Program-made: the position numbers and the translations under genes
Part shown: in pieces, positions 1-12,616 of the stretch
Numbering within the stretch: the stretch's first letter is position 1
Layout: every line of letters starts with the position of its first letter
The notes under the pieces: model-generated
What the model was told of the DNA's origin: nothing
Seen by the model: the letters and a program-made list of their open reading frames with translations, nothing else
Databases searched by the model: none
Assembly (NCBI GenBank): GCA_036417435.1
Contig: CM070904.1
Span: forward strand, 38,722,408-38,786,407
Length of the DNA: 64,000 nt
From: Inia geoffrensis
Lineage: Eukaryota; Chordata; Mammalia; Artiodactyla; Iniidae
Reading direction: 5' to 3'

Positions 1-651
1 GAAATATAAACTCCAAGATTTTCTTGTAAGATAGAAATGGTAGGTTTTTTCTTTTTTAATCTCCCTGAATTCTGCCATAAAAAAAACAGAGAAACTAGGA
101 TAGAAAAACAAAAACTCAAACATTTACAACAAAACTAGGTGAAAGGAATTTACAGAAAACATAAAATATGAGCACTGAACTTCATACTATCAGCAGTGAT
201 CGGGAAGAAACAGAAGGGAAAACCCCAAAATCAACAGATAACCACCAGAATGAGTAAGAGAAAGGCAGCCCAAACCAAGAGAAAGCCTTACAAGCTCCAA
301 TTCATGGACAAGGAAGAACAATAAGGTCTGTTAAAGCTGTGTGCGCTGAACTAGCATGGCAAACCTCTTTTTTAGGACAGAGTTCCACACTGAGAAAAAA
401 TTACTAGAAGCAGAATCCAAACAAAAAAGACCAGAAACAACTGGGGCAAAGGAAAGCTCCATCATAATGAAAAATGAAAAACAGGCACAAAACCAAAGAA
501 TAGGAGGCAGACCCAAAGAAAGAGGCCATATTTTTTAAATCACTTTATGGAAAAAAAAAAAAAAAAAAGACAGACTTCTAGAAACTCTCATGCTCAAAAA
601 CCTCTTCAAACTTACCCTTCCTCGTAGAAGTGCAGAAAGACTTGTTTCATT
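1..651. other. A-rich intronic sequence without recognised feature
   Basis: AT-rich DNA with a pure A run near 550..568. Short ORFs on both strands show no domain. It may be badly decayed L1 sequence, but I cannot support that. Confidence 0.6.
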
Positions 652-667
652 TAAACATGAGTCACAG

Positions 668-987
668 GGGACCTGCCTGGTGGCGCGGTGGTTAATAATC
701 CGCCTGCCAATGCAGGGGACGTGGATTCGAGCCCTGGTCCGGGAAGATCCCACATGCTGCAGAGCAACTAAGCCCGTGCGCCACAACTACTGAGCCCGCG
801 GGCCGCAACTACTAAAGCTTGAGTGCCTAAAGCCCGTGCTCCACAACAAGAGAAGCCACTACAAGAAGAAGCCCGTGAACCACAACAAAGAGTAGCCCCT
901 GCTCGCTGCAACTAGAGAAAGCCTACGCACAGCAACGAAGACTCAACACAGCGATAAGTAAATAAATTTATTTTAAAAATACATAAA
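668..987 (+). mobile_element. CHR-type SINE, long subfamily
   Basis: tRNA-derived head (ctggtggcgcggtggttaa) with B-box-like gtggattcgagccc, a long body of 'agcccgtgctccacaaca' type modules and an A-rich tail. It is flanked by perfect 16-bp target-site duplications taaacatgagtcacag (652..667 and 988..1003). Confidence 0.93.
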
Positions 988-1003
988 TAAACATGAGTCA
1001 CAG

Positions 1004-1440
1004 AAAAAGACTGTACCCAAATATTATTCAATTAAATAAAAGAATGAGAAGCAGGAAAATGTCCGTCTACGTGGTGAGCACACGCACACAAGAAAAACAT
1101 GCTCACTAAACTGATGCAAACTCTAGCACAGCATCTCAAAAGGAACGCATAGAAATAAAGTGACACATGTATGAAAATATCTGTATATACAAACCACAGT
1201 TTAAAACTTCAGAAACACATGATTGGAGAAATAAAACATTGAAAAACACAGATGAGAGAACTCAGCAAAGGCTTAAAACGAAAAGAAAATTTTCATTTCA
1301 GCAATGAAGAGAACACTAGAAAGACCACAAGAGCAAAAAAAAAAAAATACTATTTTCTAGAAAATGGAAAGGAGGAAAATCTTTAAAACAAACGAAACAT
1401 AAAAAGATTTCAGGAAAATTAACAGATACAGATGAAAGGT
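1004..1440. other. A-rich intronic sequence, nothing recognised
   Basis: Between the SINE duplication and the L1 duplication. No gene or repeat could be assigned. Confidence 0.6.
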
Positions 1441-1543
1441 AAAGATGATCCAACACTATCAGAAAACTTACACAAGCCTCTTAGATACGATCACCACCAG
1501 AGGGTAGACAGCAGAAGCAAGAAGAATTACAATCCTGCAGCCT

Positions 1544-2358
1544 GTGGAACAAAAACACATTCATAGAAACATAGACAAGATGAAAAGGCAGAGGGCTATG
1601 TACCAGATGAAGGAGCAAGATAAAACCCCAGAAAAACACCGAAATGAAGAGGAGATAAGCAACTTTCCAGAAAAAGAACTCAGAATAATGATAGTGAAGA
1701 TGATCCAGGACCTCGGAAAAAGAATGGAGGCAAAGATCGTGAAGATGCAAGAAAGGTTTATCAAAGACCTAGAAAAATTAAAGAACAAAGAAACAGAGAT
1801 GAACAATAAAATAACTGAAATGAAAACTACACTAAAGGACTCAATAGCAGAATAACTGAGGCAGCAAAACTGATAAGTGACCTGAAAGAAAGAATGGTGG
1901 AATTCACTGCTGTGGAACAGAATAAAGAAAAAAGAATGAAAAGAAATGAAGACAGCCTAAGAGACCTCTGGGACAACATTAAACGCGATAACATTCTCAT
2001 TATAGGGGTCCCAGAAGGAGAAGAGAGAGAGGGAGGAACAGAGAAAATATCTGAAGAGATTATAGTCGAAAACTTCCCTAACATGGGACAGGAAGTAGCC
2101 ACCCAAGTCCAAGAAGTGCACCGAGTGCCATACAGGATAAACCCAAGGAGAAACACACCGAGACACATAGTAATCAAATTGGCAAAAATTAAAGACAAAG
2201 AAAAACTATTGAAAGCAGCAACGAAAAAACAACAAATAACAAACAAGGGAACTCTCATAAGGTTAACAGCTGACTTCTCAGCAGAAACTCTACAAGCCAG
2301 AAGGGAGTGGCATTATATACTTAAAGTGATGACAGGGAAGAACTTACAACCAAGATGA
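1544..2358 (+). pseudogene. L1 ORF1p remnant (RNA-binding chaperone), frameshifted
   Basis: The N-terminal coiled-coil part is rich in Glu, Lys and Met and lies in one frame (about 1579..1852). The RRM/C-terminal part lies in another frame (about 1852..2358), with the recognisable motifs DNILIIGVPEGEE and FPNMGQEVATQVQE and a C-terminus containing LTADFSAETLQARREW. The shift near 1850 looks like a one-base insertion. ORF1p normally trimerises through the coiled coil and coats L1 RNA; this copy cannot encode it whole. The intended start is probably the ATG at 1579 (MKRQRAMYQM). Confidence 0.92.
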
Positions 2359-2542
2359 CTCTACCCAGCAAAGATCTCATTCAGATTGGATGGAGAAATC
2401 AAGAGCTTTACAGAGAAGAGAAAGCTAAGAGAATTCAGCACCACCAAACCAACTCTACAACAAAGGCTAAAGGAACTTCTCTAAGTGGGAAACACAAGAG
2501 AAGAAAAGGACCTACAAAAACAAACCTTAAACAATTAAGAAA

Positions 2543-5500
2543 ATGGTCATAGGAACATACGTATCAATAACTACCTTAAACATGAATGGATTAAATGCTC
2601 CAAGCAAAAGACACAGGCTCGCTGAATGGATACGAAAACAAGACCTGTATGTATGCTGTCTACAAGAGATCCACTTCAGACCTAGGGACACCTACAGACT
2701 GAAAGTGAGGGGATGGAAAAAGATATTCCAGGCAAATGGAAATCAAAAGAAAGCTGGAGTAGCAATACTCATATCAGATAAAACAGACTTTAAAACAAAA
2801 GAATGTTACAAGAGACAAGGAAGGACACTACATAATGATCAAGGCATCAATCCAAGAAGAAGATACAACAATTATAAATATATATATGTCCCCAACATAG
2901 GAGCACCTCAATACATGAGGCAACTGCTAACAGCTATAAAAGAGGAAATCGACAGTAACACACAAATAGTGGGGGACTTTAACACCTCACTTACACCAAT
3001 GGACACATCATCCAAAATGAATATAAATAAAGAAACCGAAGCTTTAAATGACACAATAGACCAGAAAGATTTCATTGATATTTATAGGGCTTTCCATCCA
3101 AAAACAGCAGATTACACGTTCTTCTCAAGTGCGCATGGAACATTCTCCAGGATAGATCACATCTTGGGGCACAAATCAAGCCTCAGTAATTCTAAGAAAA
3201 CTGAAATCATATCAAGCATCTTTTCTGACCACAATGCTATGAGATTAGAAATAAATTACAGAAATTTCCAGAAAAAGAATTCAGAATAATGATAGTGAAG
3301 ATGATCCAGGACCATCAAAAAAATCAAAGAGGAAATCAAAAAATACCTAGAGAAAAAGGACAATGAAAACACGATGATCCAAAACCTATGGGATGCAGCA
3401 AAAGCAGTCCTAAGGGGGAAGTTTATAGCTATACAAGCCTACCTCAAGACATCAGAAAAACCTCACATAAACAATCTAATATTACACCTAAAGGAACTAG
3501 AGAAAGAAGAAGAAACAAAACCCAAAGTTAGCAGAAGGAAGGAAATCATAAAGATCAGAGCAGAAATAAATAGAAACAAAGAAAATGATAGCAAAGATCA
3601 ATAAAACTAAAAGCTGGTACTTTGAGAAGATAAACAAAATTGATAAACCATTAGCCAGACTCATCAAGAAAAAGAGGGAGAGGACTCAAATCAATAAAAT
3701 TAGAAATGAAAAAGCAGAAGGGGCAACAGACACCGCAGAAATTCAAAGCATCCTGAGACTACTACAAGCAACTCTATGCCAATAAAATAGACAACACGGA
3801 AGAAATGGACAAATTCTTAGAAAAGTATCACCTTCCAAGACTGAACCAGGAAGAAATACAAAATATGAACAGGCCAATCACAAGTAATGAAATTGAAACT
3901 GTGATCAAAAATCTTATAACAAACAAAAGTTCAGGACCAGATGGCTTCACAGGTGAACTCTATCAAACATTTAGAGAAGAGCTAACACCCATCCTTCTCA
4001 AACTCTTCCAAAAAACTGCAGAGGAAAGAACACTCCCAAACTCAATCTATGAGGCCGCCATCACCGTGATACCAAAAGCAGACAAAGATACTACAAAAAA
4101 AGAAAATTACAGGCCAATATCACTGATAAATATAGATGCAAAAATCCTCAACAAAATACTAGCTAACAGAATCCAACAACACATTCAAAGGATCATACAC
4201 CTAGATCAAGTGGGATTCACCCCAGGGATGCAAGGATTCTTCAATATACGCAAATCCATCAATGTGATACACCATATTAACAAACTGAAGTATAAAAACC
4301 ATATGATCATCTCAATAGATGCAGAGAAAGCTTCTGATGAAATTCAACACCCATTTACGATAAAAACTCTCCAGAAAGTGGGCATAGAGGGAACCTACCT
4401 CAGCATAATAAAGGCCATATATGACAAACCCACAGCAAACATCATTCTCAATGGTGAAAAACTGACAGCATTTCCTCCAAGATCAGGAACAAGACAAGGA
4501 TGTCCACTCTCACCACTATTATTCAAGATAGTTTTGGAAGTCCTAGCCATGGCAATCAGAGAAGAAAAAGAAATAAAAAGAATACAAATTGGAAAAGAAG
4601 AAGTAAAACTGTCACTCTTTGCAGATGACATGATACTATACATAGGGAGTCCTAAAGATGCCACCAGAAAACTACTAGAGCTAAACAATGAATTTGGAAA
4701 AGTTGCAGGATACAAAATTAATGCACAGAAATTGCTTGCATACCTATAGAGTAATGATGAAAAATCTGAAAGAGAAATTAAGGAAACACTCCCATTTACC
4801 ACTGCAACAAAAAGTATAAAATACCTAGGAATCAACCTACCTAGGGAGAGAAAAGAACTGTATGCAGCAAACTATAAGACACTGATGAAAGAAATTAAAG
4901 ATGACACCAACAGATGGAGAGATATACCATGCTATTGGATTGGAAGAATCAATATTGTGAAAATGACTATACTACCCAAAGCAATCTACAGATTCCATGC
5001 AATCCGTATCAAATTACCAAGGTCACTTTTTACAGAACTAGAACAAAAAATCTTAAAATTTGTATGGAGACACAAAACACCCCGAATAGCCAAAGCAGTC
5101 TTGAGGGAGAAAAACAGAGCTGGAGGAATCAGACTCCCTGACTTCAGACTATACTACAAAGCTACAGAAATCAAGGCAATATCGTACTGGCACAAAAACA
5201 GAAACATAGATCAATGGAACAAGATACAAAGCCCAGAGATAAACCCAGTCACCTATGGTCAACTAATCTACGACAAAGAAGGCAAGGATATACAATGGAG
5301 AAAAGACAGTCTCTTCAATAAGTGGTGCTGGGAAAACTGGAGAGCTACATGTAAAAGAATGAAATTAGAACACTGCCTAACACCAAACACGAAAATAAAC
5401 TCAAAATGGATTAGAGACCTAAATGTAAGCCTCGACACCATAAAACTCTTAGAAGAAAACATAGGAAAAACACTCTTTGACATAAATCACAGCAAGATCC

Positions 5501-6109
5501 TTTTTGATCCACCTCCTAGAGTAATGGAAATAAAAACAAAAATAAAGAAATGGGACCTAATGAAACTTCAAAGCTTTTGCACAGCAAAGGAAACCATAAA
5601 CAAGACAAAAAGACAACCCTCAGAATAGGAGAGAGTATTTGCAAACGAATCAACGGACAAAGGATTAATCTCCAAAATATATAAACAGCTCATGCAGCTC
5701 AATGCTAAAGAAACAACCCAATCCAAAAATGGGCAGAAGACTAAACAGACATTTCTCCAAAGAAGACATACAGATGACCAAGAAGCTCATGAAAAGCTGT
5801 TTAACATCACTAATTATTAGAGAAATGCAAATCAAAACTACAATGAGGTATCACCTCACACCAGTTAGGATGGGCATCATCAGAAAATCTACAAACAACA
5901 AATGCTGGAGAGGGTGTGGAAAAAAGGGAACCCTCTTGCCCTGTTGGTGGGAATGTAAATTGATACAGTCACTATGGAGAACAATATGGAGGTTCCTTAA
6001 AGAACTAAAAATAGAATTACCATATGATCCAGCAATCCCACTACTAGGTATATACCCAGAGAAAACCATAATTCAAAAAGACACATGCACCCCAACAGGC
6101 AGGTCATGA
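2543..6109 (+). pseudogene. L1 ORF2p remnant (endonuclease plus reverse transcriptase), frameshifted
   Basis: Begins MVIGTYVSITTLNMNGLN. The APE-type endonuclease domain (2543..3264) keeps its active-site landmarks: TLNMNGLN, LQEIH, VGDFNTSL and FSDHNAM. The reading frame is then broken by an ORF1-derived patch (3265..3313), by further shifts near 3600 and 3770-3800, and by a stop at 4747. The reverse transcriptase core at 3805..4749 retains [20 protein letters not shown] and the catalytic FADDMILY. The thumb and C-terminal region follow in 4885..5628 and 5702..6109, including a Cys-rich [15 protein letters not shown] stretch. In a live element the protein nicks target DNA and copies L1 RNA; here it is dead. 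Confidence 0.94.
3265..3313 (+). repeat. 49-bp ORF1-derived patch inside L1 ORF2 (copy of 1664..1712)
   Basis: Positions 3265..3313 match 1664..1712 of the same L1 at 48 of 49 bases, same strand. The only difference is t at 3280 against c at 1679. At this place the other L1 (minus strand, around 10.86-10.95 kb) has about 70 bp of normal ORF2 sequence that is absent here. The patch therefore replaces ORF2 sequence rather than simply adding to it. Confidence 0.9.
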
Positions 6110-6556
6110 AAGCAACCTAAATGCCCATCAACAGATGAATTGATAAAGAAGATGTGGTACTTATATATACAATGGAATATTAATCAGCCATAAAAAGGAA
6201 CGAAATTGGGTCATTTGAGACGCGGATGGATCTAGAGACTGTCATACAGAGTGAAGTAAGTCAGAAAGAGAAAAACAAATATCGTATATTAACGCATATA
6301 TGTGGAACCTAGAAAAATGGTACAGATGAACCGGATTGCAGGGCAGAGCTTGAGACACAGGTGTAGAAAACAAACGTATGGACACCAAGGGGGAAAAAGC
6401 CACGGGCGGCGGGAGGGGACGGTGGTGTGATGAAGTGGGCGATTGGGGTTGACATGGATACACTGATGTGTGTAAAATTGACGACTAATAAGAACCTACT
6501 GTATAAAAAAGTAAATAAATTTCAAAAATTAAAAAAAAAAAAAGAAGATCCAACAC

Positions 6557-7139
6557 ACCTACACCTGAAGTTCCTAAGGTATAAAATGAAAGCAATAGAA
6601 CAGAATACTAAAAACTATAATTCAAGAAACGTTTCTGAAAAGAAAGACATCAAGCTACACCTTCTACCTGGGAAAAGTTCACCCAGAATAGCAATCACCA
6701 AGACATAGGTTGACAAGACTGTAAGTCATTTTTACAACCTGTCATTTTTTCAATAAGTCATTGTATCAATGACTAAGTCATTTTTTCAATAAGTCATTGT
6801 ATCAATCTGTCCTTGTAGCTGTCACATTCATGATGACTCTGCATGTGCATACCAATATAACTCTTTAGCCCTTGTTTCAAAATGTCCTACAAAGGAAAAT
6901 GTCAACAATGGGATCTTATTTCTCTTATATACCAACTTCCTCCTTATTTGCAGGTGTAAATAACTATCTGCTTAGTTGTATCTAATAATATCATCACACC
7001 AAGCATTTATATGTTCACACATACACTATTTTCTTCAAAATTACCTTCCTTTTATTTCTCCAGTATATTACATTTAGGATATAATACTATTTTTGTAAAT
7101 GTTATGTATAGATGGAACTTTAAGATAGTGAAATAGGTA
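6557..7139. other. AT-rich intronic sequence with a local tandem duplication
   Basis: No gene seen. Around 6735..6805 a short unit containing 'tttttcaataagtcattgtatcaat' type words is repeated, so 'aataagtcattgtatcaat' occurs twice. Otherwise nothing recognised. Confidence 0.6.
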
Positions 7140-7768
7140 CGATGAAGTTTTTTGTTATAAAAAGGGTACATTGGATCTCATAAAGCTGCAAACTGATACT
7201 ATATATAGAGATCCACAGTATTAAGACACTGCAATTTATCAAATCTCCTGTTAATGGACATCTCTCTCCCTCCCAGTTTTTTGTCATTACAAACAAAAGT
7301 GCTATGAACAGTCTGTGTATCTCTTAAACGCATATAAAAAAGTTGAATGCTTTGTAAATATCTTCTCCCGGACATAGGCTCATTTTGTTTTACATCGTTC
7401 TTTCCTATGCACAAATAGTTTAGTCTGCTTGTAGATAAATTTATTGATGTTTATTTTACTAATGTTAAATTTATTCATGCTTTTTATTGCTGTGGTTAAA
7501 TTTACTGATGTTTGTACTTTCTGTCTTAAATTTACAAACTTTCTTTACTGCCAAGTCATATGCATATTCTAATATTTTAATTTAAAAGTTTTAAATTCCT
7601 GCTTTTCAGTTTTAATGTCTTAACTCACTTGAAATTTATATTTGTGGTATGGTAGGAGGTAGAAATTTATTTTCATTTTTTCTGTGCAGACAGCCAATTG
7701 TTTCAGTACGGTTATTTCCCTACCCAACTTGTGACGCTACCTCTCTCGCATATCAAATTTCCATATAC

Positions 7769-7970
7769 GGGGCTTCCCTGGTGGCGCAGTGGTTGAGAGT
7801 CCACCTGCCAATGCAGGGGGCACGGGTTCGTGCCCCGGTCCGGGAAGATCCCACATGCTGCTGAGCGGCTGGGCCCGTAAGCCATGGTCGCTGAGCCTGC
7901 GCGCCGGAGCCTGTGCTCCGAAACGGGAGAGGCCACGACAGTGAGAGGCCCGTGTACCACACACACAAAA
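7769..7970 (+). mobile_element. CHR-type SINE, short GC-rich subfamily
   Basis: Typical head ggcttccctggtggcgcag, B-box gggttcgtgcc and tail after 'gtgagaggcccgtgtac'. The flanking duplication is about 'attccatatac'. Confidence 0.92.
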
Positions 7971-8067
7971 AAAATTCCATATACATGTGGTGCTAATTCT
8001 GAACTCCCTATTCCACTTCCTTGGTCTGTTTGTCCCTAAAAACACAATCTCAACTGCTCTAGTTTTT

Positions 8068-8188
8068 GTTGTTGTTATTTTGTGGCCGCGCTGTGCAGCA
8101 CGCGGGATCTTAGTTACCTGACGAAGGACTGAACGTGACTCCCCGCAGTGGAAGCACAGTCTTAACTACTGGACCACCAGGGAAGTCC
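8068..8188 (-). mobile_element. Short tRNA-derived SINE ('ggacttccctggtggtccagtgg' type)
   Basis: About 120 bp; on the minus strand the head reads ggacttccctggtggtccag. Perfect 18-bp duplications tcaactgctctagttttt flank it (8050..8067 and 8189..8206). It is an older subfamily than the long CHR copies. Confidence 0.9.
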
Positions 8189-9022
8189 TCAACTGCTCTA
8201 GTTTTTAAGGTTCAGACAAGCGCATGCACCTCGTTCTTCAAAATCACCCTAAATATTCTTAGCCTTTTATTCCTCCACATAAATTTTAGAGCTTACCAAC
8301 TTTACTGAAAAAAAAAACTATTGGAATTCTTAGTGAAATTGCATGTATTCAGGTTAACCTGAGGAAAATTAATATCTTAATTACATTGTCTTCCCAATCA
8401 TGAAAACAGGATTTTTTGCATTATTTTTATTTTATGAATTTTAATAATATTTCCTAATGTTCTACATTAAGGAATTGTACATAGATTTATTCCTTTTGGT
8501 TTGTTACTATAAGACGTTATTGTTTTGAAAATTAAAAATTCTACTTCTGGTTGGCCATTGTATAGGAACACAATTGATTTTTTTCCAATTTTATTTATTT
8601 TTTTATACACCAGGTTCTTACTAGTTATCAATTTTATACACATCAGTGCACACATAGCAATCCTAAATGCCCAGTTCATCACACCACCACCACCACCACC
8701 CCTCTGTTTTCCCCCCTTGGTGTCCATACGTTTGTTCTCTACATCTGTGTCTCAATTTCTACCCCGCAAACCCATTCATCTGTACCATTTTTCTAGGTTC
8801 CACATACATGCATTAATACACGATATTTGTTTATCTTTTTCTGACTTACTTAACTCTGTATGACAGCCTCTAGACCATCCAAGTCTCAACAGATGACCCG
8901 ATTTCGTTCCTTTTTATGGCTGAGTAATATTCCATTGTATATATGTATCACATAGAGATTGCACTGAATCTGTAGATTACTTTGGGTAGTATAGTCATTT
9001 TCACAATATTGATTCTTCCAGT

Positions 9023-11660
9023 TTAAAAACATGGTATATCTCTCCATCTGCTCATATCATCTTTAATTTCTTTCAACAGTGTCTTATAGTTTTCTGCATA
9101 CAGGTCTTTTGTGTCCCTAGGTAGGTTTATTCCTAAGTATTTTATTTTTTTTGTTGCAGTGGTAAATGGGAGTGTTTCCTTAATTTCTCTTTCAGATTTT
9201 TCATCATTACTGTATAGGAATGCAAGAGATTTCTGTGCATTAATTTTGTACCCTGCAACTTTACCAAATTCATTGATCAACTCTAGTAGTTTTCTGGTGG
9301 CAGCTTTAGGATTCTCTATGTATAGTATCGTGTCATCTGCAAAGAGTGAGTTTTACTTTTTCTTTTCCAATTTGTATTCCTTTTATTTTTTTCTTCTCTG
9401 ATTGCCGTGGCTACGACTCCCAAAACTATGCTGAATAACAGTGATCAGAGTGGACATCCTTGTCTTGTTCCTGATCATAGAGGAAAAGCTTTCAGTTTTT
9501 CACCATTGAGAACGATGTTTGCTGTGGGTTTGTTGTATATGGCCATTATTAGGTTGAGGTAGGTTCCCTCTATGCCCACTTTCTGGAGAGTTATCATAAA
9601 TGGGTGTTGAACTTTGTCAAAAGCTTTTTCTGCATCTATTGAGATGATCATATAATTTTTATTTTTAAGCTTGTTAATATGGTGTATCACATTGATTGAT
9701 TTGCATATATTGAAGAATCCTTGCATTCCTGGGATTAATCTCACTTGATCATGGTGTATGATCCTTTGAATGTGTTGTTGGATTCTGTTTGCTAGTATTT
9801 TGTTGAGAATTTTTATGTCTATATTCATCAGTGATATTGGTCTGTAATTTTCTTTTTTTGTAGTATCTTTGTCTGCTTTTGGTATCACGGTGATGGTGGC
9901 CTCATAGAATGAGTTTGGGAGTGTTCTTTCCTCTGCAATTTTTAGGAAGAGTTTGAGAAGGATGGGTGTTAGCTCTTCTCTAAATGTTTGATATAATTCA
10001 CCTGTGAAGCCATCTGGTCCTGGACTTTTGTTTGTTGGAAGATTTTTGATCACAGTTTCAATTTCATTACTTGTGATTGGCCTGTTCATATTTTGTATTT
10101 CTTCCTGGTTCAGCCTTGGAAGGTGATATCTTTCTAAGAATTTGTCCATTTCTTCCATGTTGTCTATTTTATTGGAATAGAGTTGCTTGTAGTAGTCTCT
10201 TAGGATGCTTTGTATTTCTGTGGTGTCTGTTGTAACGTCTCCTTTTTCATTTCTAATTTTATTGATTTGAGTCCTCTCCCTCTTTTTCTTGATGAGTCTG
10301 GCTAATGGTTTATCAATTTTGTTTATCTTCTCAAAGAACAAGTTTTTAGTTTTATTGACCTTTGCTATTGTTTTCTTTGTTTCTATTTCATTTATTTCTG
10401 CTGATCTTTATGATTTCTTTCCTTCTGCTAACTTTTGGATTTGTTCTTCTTTCTCCAGTTTCTTTAGATGTAAGGTTAGATTGTTTATGTGAAATTTTTC
10501 CTGTGTTGCGACGTAGGTTTGTATAGCTATAAACTTCCCTCTTAGAACTGCTTTTGCTGAATCCCATAGGTTTTGGATCGTCCTGTTTTCATTGTCATTT
10601 GTCTCTAGGTAGTTGGGTTCTTTTTGTTTTGTTTTGTTTTTTAGCGGTATGTGGTCCTCTGACTGTTGTGGTCCCTCCCATTATGGAGCCCAGCCTCCGG
10701 ACGTGCAGGCTCAGTGGCCATGGCTCACGGGCCCTGCCGCTCCGCGGCATGTGGGATCTTCCCGGACCGGGGCACGAACCCACGTCACCTGCATCGGCAG
10801 GCGGACTCTCAACCACTACACCACCAGGGAAGCCCTCTCTAGGTAGTTTTTGATTTTTCTTTGATTTCTTCAGTGATCTCTTGGTTATTTAGTAACATAT
10901 TGTTTAGCCTCCATGTGTTTCTGTTCTTTACGTTTTTTTCTCAGTAAATCATTTCCAATGTCATAGCATTGTGGTCAGAAAAGATGTTTGATATGATTTC
11001 GATTTTCTTAAATTTACTGAGGCTTGATTTGTGACCCAAGGTGTGATCTATCCTGGAGAATGTTCCATGCGCACTTAAAAAGAAAGTGTAATCTGCTGTT
11101 TTTGGATGGAATGTCCTATAAATATCAATTAAATCTATCAGGTCTATTGTGTCATTTAAAGCTTCTGCTTTCTAATTTATTTTCATTTTGGATGATGTAT
11201 CCATTTCTGTAAGTGAGGTGTTAAAGTCCCCCACTATTACTGTGTTACTGTCGATTTCCTCTTTTATAGCTGTTAGCAGTTGCCTTATGTATTTAGGTGC
11301 TCCTATGTTGGGGTCATATATATATTTATAATTGTTATATCTTCTTCTTGGATTGATGCCTTGATCATTATGTAATGGCCTTCCTTGTCTCTTGTAACAT
11401 TCTTTTGTTTTAAAGTCTGTTTTATCTGATATGAGTATTGCTACGCCAGCTTTCTTTTGATTTCCATTTGCATGTAATATCTTTTTCCCTCCCCTCACTT
11501 TCAGTCTGTATGTGTCCCTAGGTCTGAAGTGGGTCTCTTGTAGATAGAATATATATGGGTCTTGTTTTTGTATCCATTCAGCAAGCCTGTGTCTTTTGGT
11601 TGGAGCATTTAATCCATTCACGTTTAAGGTAATTATCGATATGTATGGTCCTATGACCAT
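9023..11660 (-). pseudogene. L1 ORF2p remnant, C-terminus deleted and split by a SINE
   Basis: Starts at 11660 with MVIGPYISIITLNVNGLN. The endonuclease part (11660..11172) keeps TLNVNGLN, LQETH and VGDFNTSL. The SINE at 10615..10835 interrupts the linker between endonuclease and reverse transcriptase. A 288-codon stretch (10341..9475) covers the fingers and palm with [11 protein letters not shown] and RPISLMNID. The catalytic FADDTILY is at about 9348..9319, followed by the passage to 9023. Everything after the 'RWRDIPCF' region is lost in the 1.15-kb deletion. Not functional. Confidence 0.93.
10615..10835 (-). mobile_element. CHR-type SINE, short subfamily, nested in L1
   Basis: Minus orientation: poly(T) side at 10620..10640 and head complement ccaccagggaagccc at the right. 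Perfect 13-bp duplications tctctaggtagtt lie at 10602..10614 and 10836..10848. Confidence 0.95.
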
Positions 11661-11844
11661 TTCCTTAATTGTTTAAGGTTTGTTTTTGTAGGTCCTTTTC
11701 TTCTCTTGTGTTTCCCACTTAGAGAAGTTCCTTTAGCCTTTGTTGTAGAGCTGGTCTGGTGGTGCTGAATTCTCTTAGCTTTCACTTCTCTGTAAAGCTT
11801 TTGATTTCTCCATCGAGTCTGAATGAGATCTTTGCCGTGTAGAG

Positions 11845-12616
11845 TCATCTTGCTTGTAAGTTCTTCCCCTTCATCACTTTAAGCTTATCATGCCACTCCC
11901 TTCTGGCTTGTAGAGTTTCTGCTGAGAAGTCAGCTGTTAACCTTATGAGTATTCCCTTGTATGTTATTTGTCGTTTTTTCCTTGCTGTTTTCAATAATTT
12001 GTCTTTAATTTTTGCCAATTTGATTACTATGTGTCTCGGCCTGTTTCTCCTTGGGTTTATCCTGTATGGGACTCGCTGCGCTTCCTGGACCTGGGTGGCT
12101 ACTTCCTGTCCCATGTTAGGGAAGTTTTCGACTATAATCTCTTCAAATATTTTCTGTTCCTTCCTCTCTCTCTTCTCCTTCTGGGACCCCTATAATGTGA
12201 ACGTTATCACGTTTAATGTTGTCCCAGAGGTCTCTTAGGCTGTCTTCATTTCTTTTCATTCTTTTTCATTTATTCTGTTCCACAGAAGGGAATTCCACCA
12301 TTCTGTCTTCCAGGTCACTTATCCGTTCTTCTGCCTCAGTTATACCGCTCTTGAGTCCTTCTAGTGTAGTTTTCATTTCAGTTACTGTATTGTTCATCTC
12401 TGTTTGTTTGTTCTTTAATTCTTCTAGGTCTTTGTTAAACATTTCTTGCATCTTCTCGATCTTTGCCTGCATTCTTTTTCCGAGGTTCTGGATCATTTTC
12501 ACTATCGTTATTCTGAATTCTTTTTCTGGAAGCTTTCCTATCTCCACTTCTTTTAGTTGTTCTTCTTGGGTTTTACTTTGTTCCTTCATCTGGTACATAG
12601 CCCTCTGCCTTTTCAT
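11845..12616 (-). pseudogene. L1 ORF1p remnant, frameshifted
   Basis: The coiled-coil half is at 12616..12266 (MKRQRAMYQMKEQSK...). The C-terminal half is in a second frame at 12114..11845 (MGQEVATQVQEAQRV...LTADFSAETLQARREW). The RRM segment between them carries at least one shift. Same family as the ORF1 remnant at 1544..2358. Confidence 0.92.

Larger units (their letters stand above)
1457..6540 (+). mobile_element. LINE-1 retrotransposon, 5'-truncated in the 5' UTR
   Basis: A 5.1-kb L1 with about 120 bp of 5' UTR, decayed ORF1 and ORF2, a 3' UTR with a G-rich segment and a poly(A) tail at 6529..6542. Flanks read aaagatgatccaacac (1441..1456) and aaagaagatccaacac (6541..6556), a 16-bp duplication with one mismatch, so this is a TPRT insertion. 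Several frameshifts mean it cannot move by itself. It is relatively young: long reading-frame stretches remain, and it closely matches the minus-strand L1 at 8.6-12.8 kb. An ORF1-derived patch lies inside ORF2 (see 3265..3313). Confidence 0.95.

Noticed and set aside
668..760. tRNA-like sequence with A and B boxes, at this and other SINE heads
   Set aside because: These are SINE promoters derived from a tRNA, not functional tRNA genes; the 3' half does not fold as a tRNA and the copies are dispersed with target duplications.
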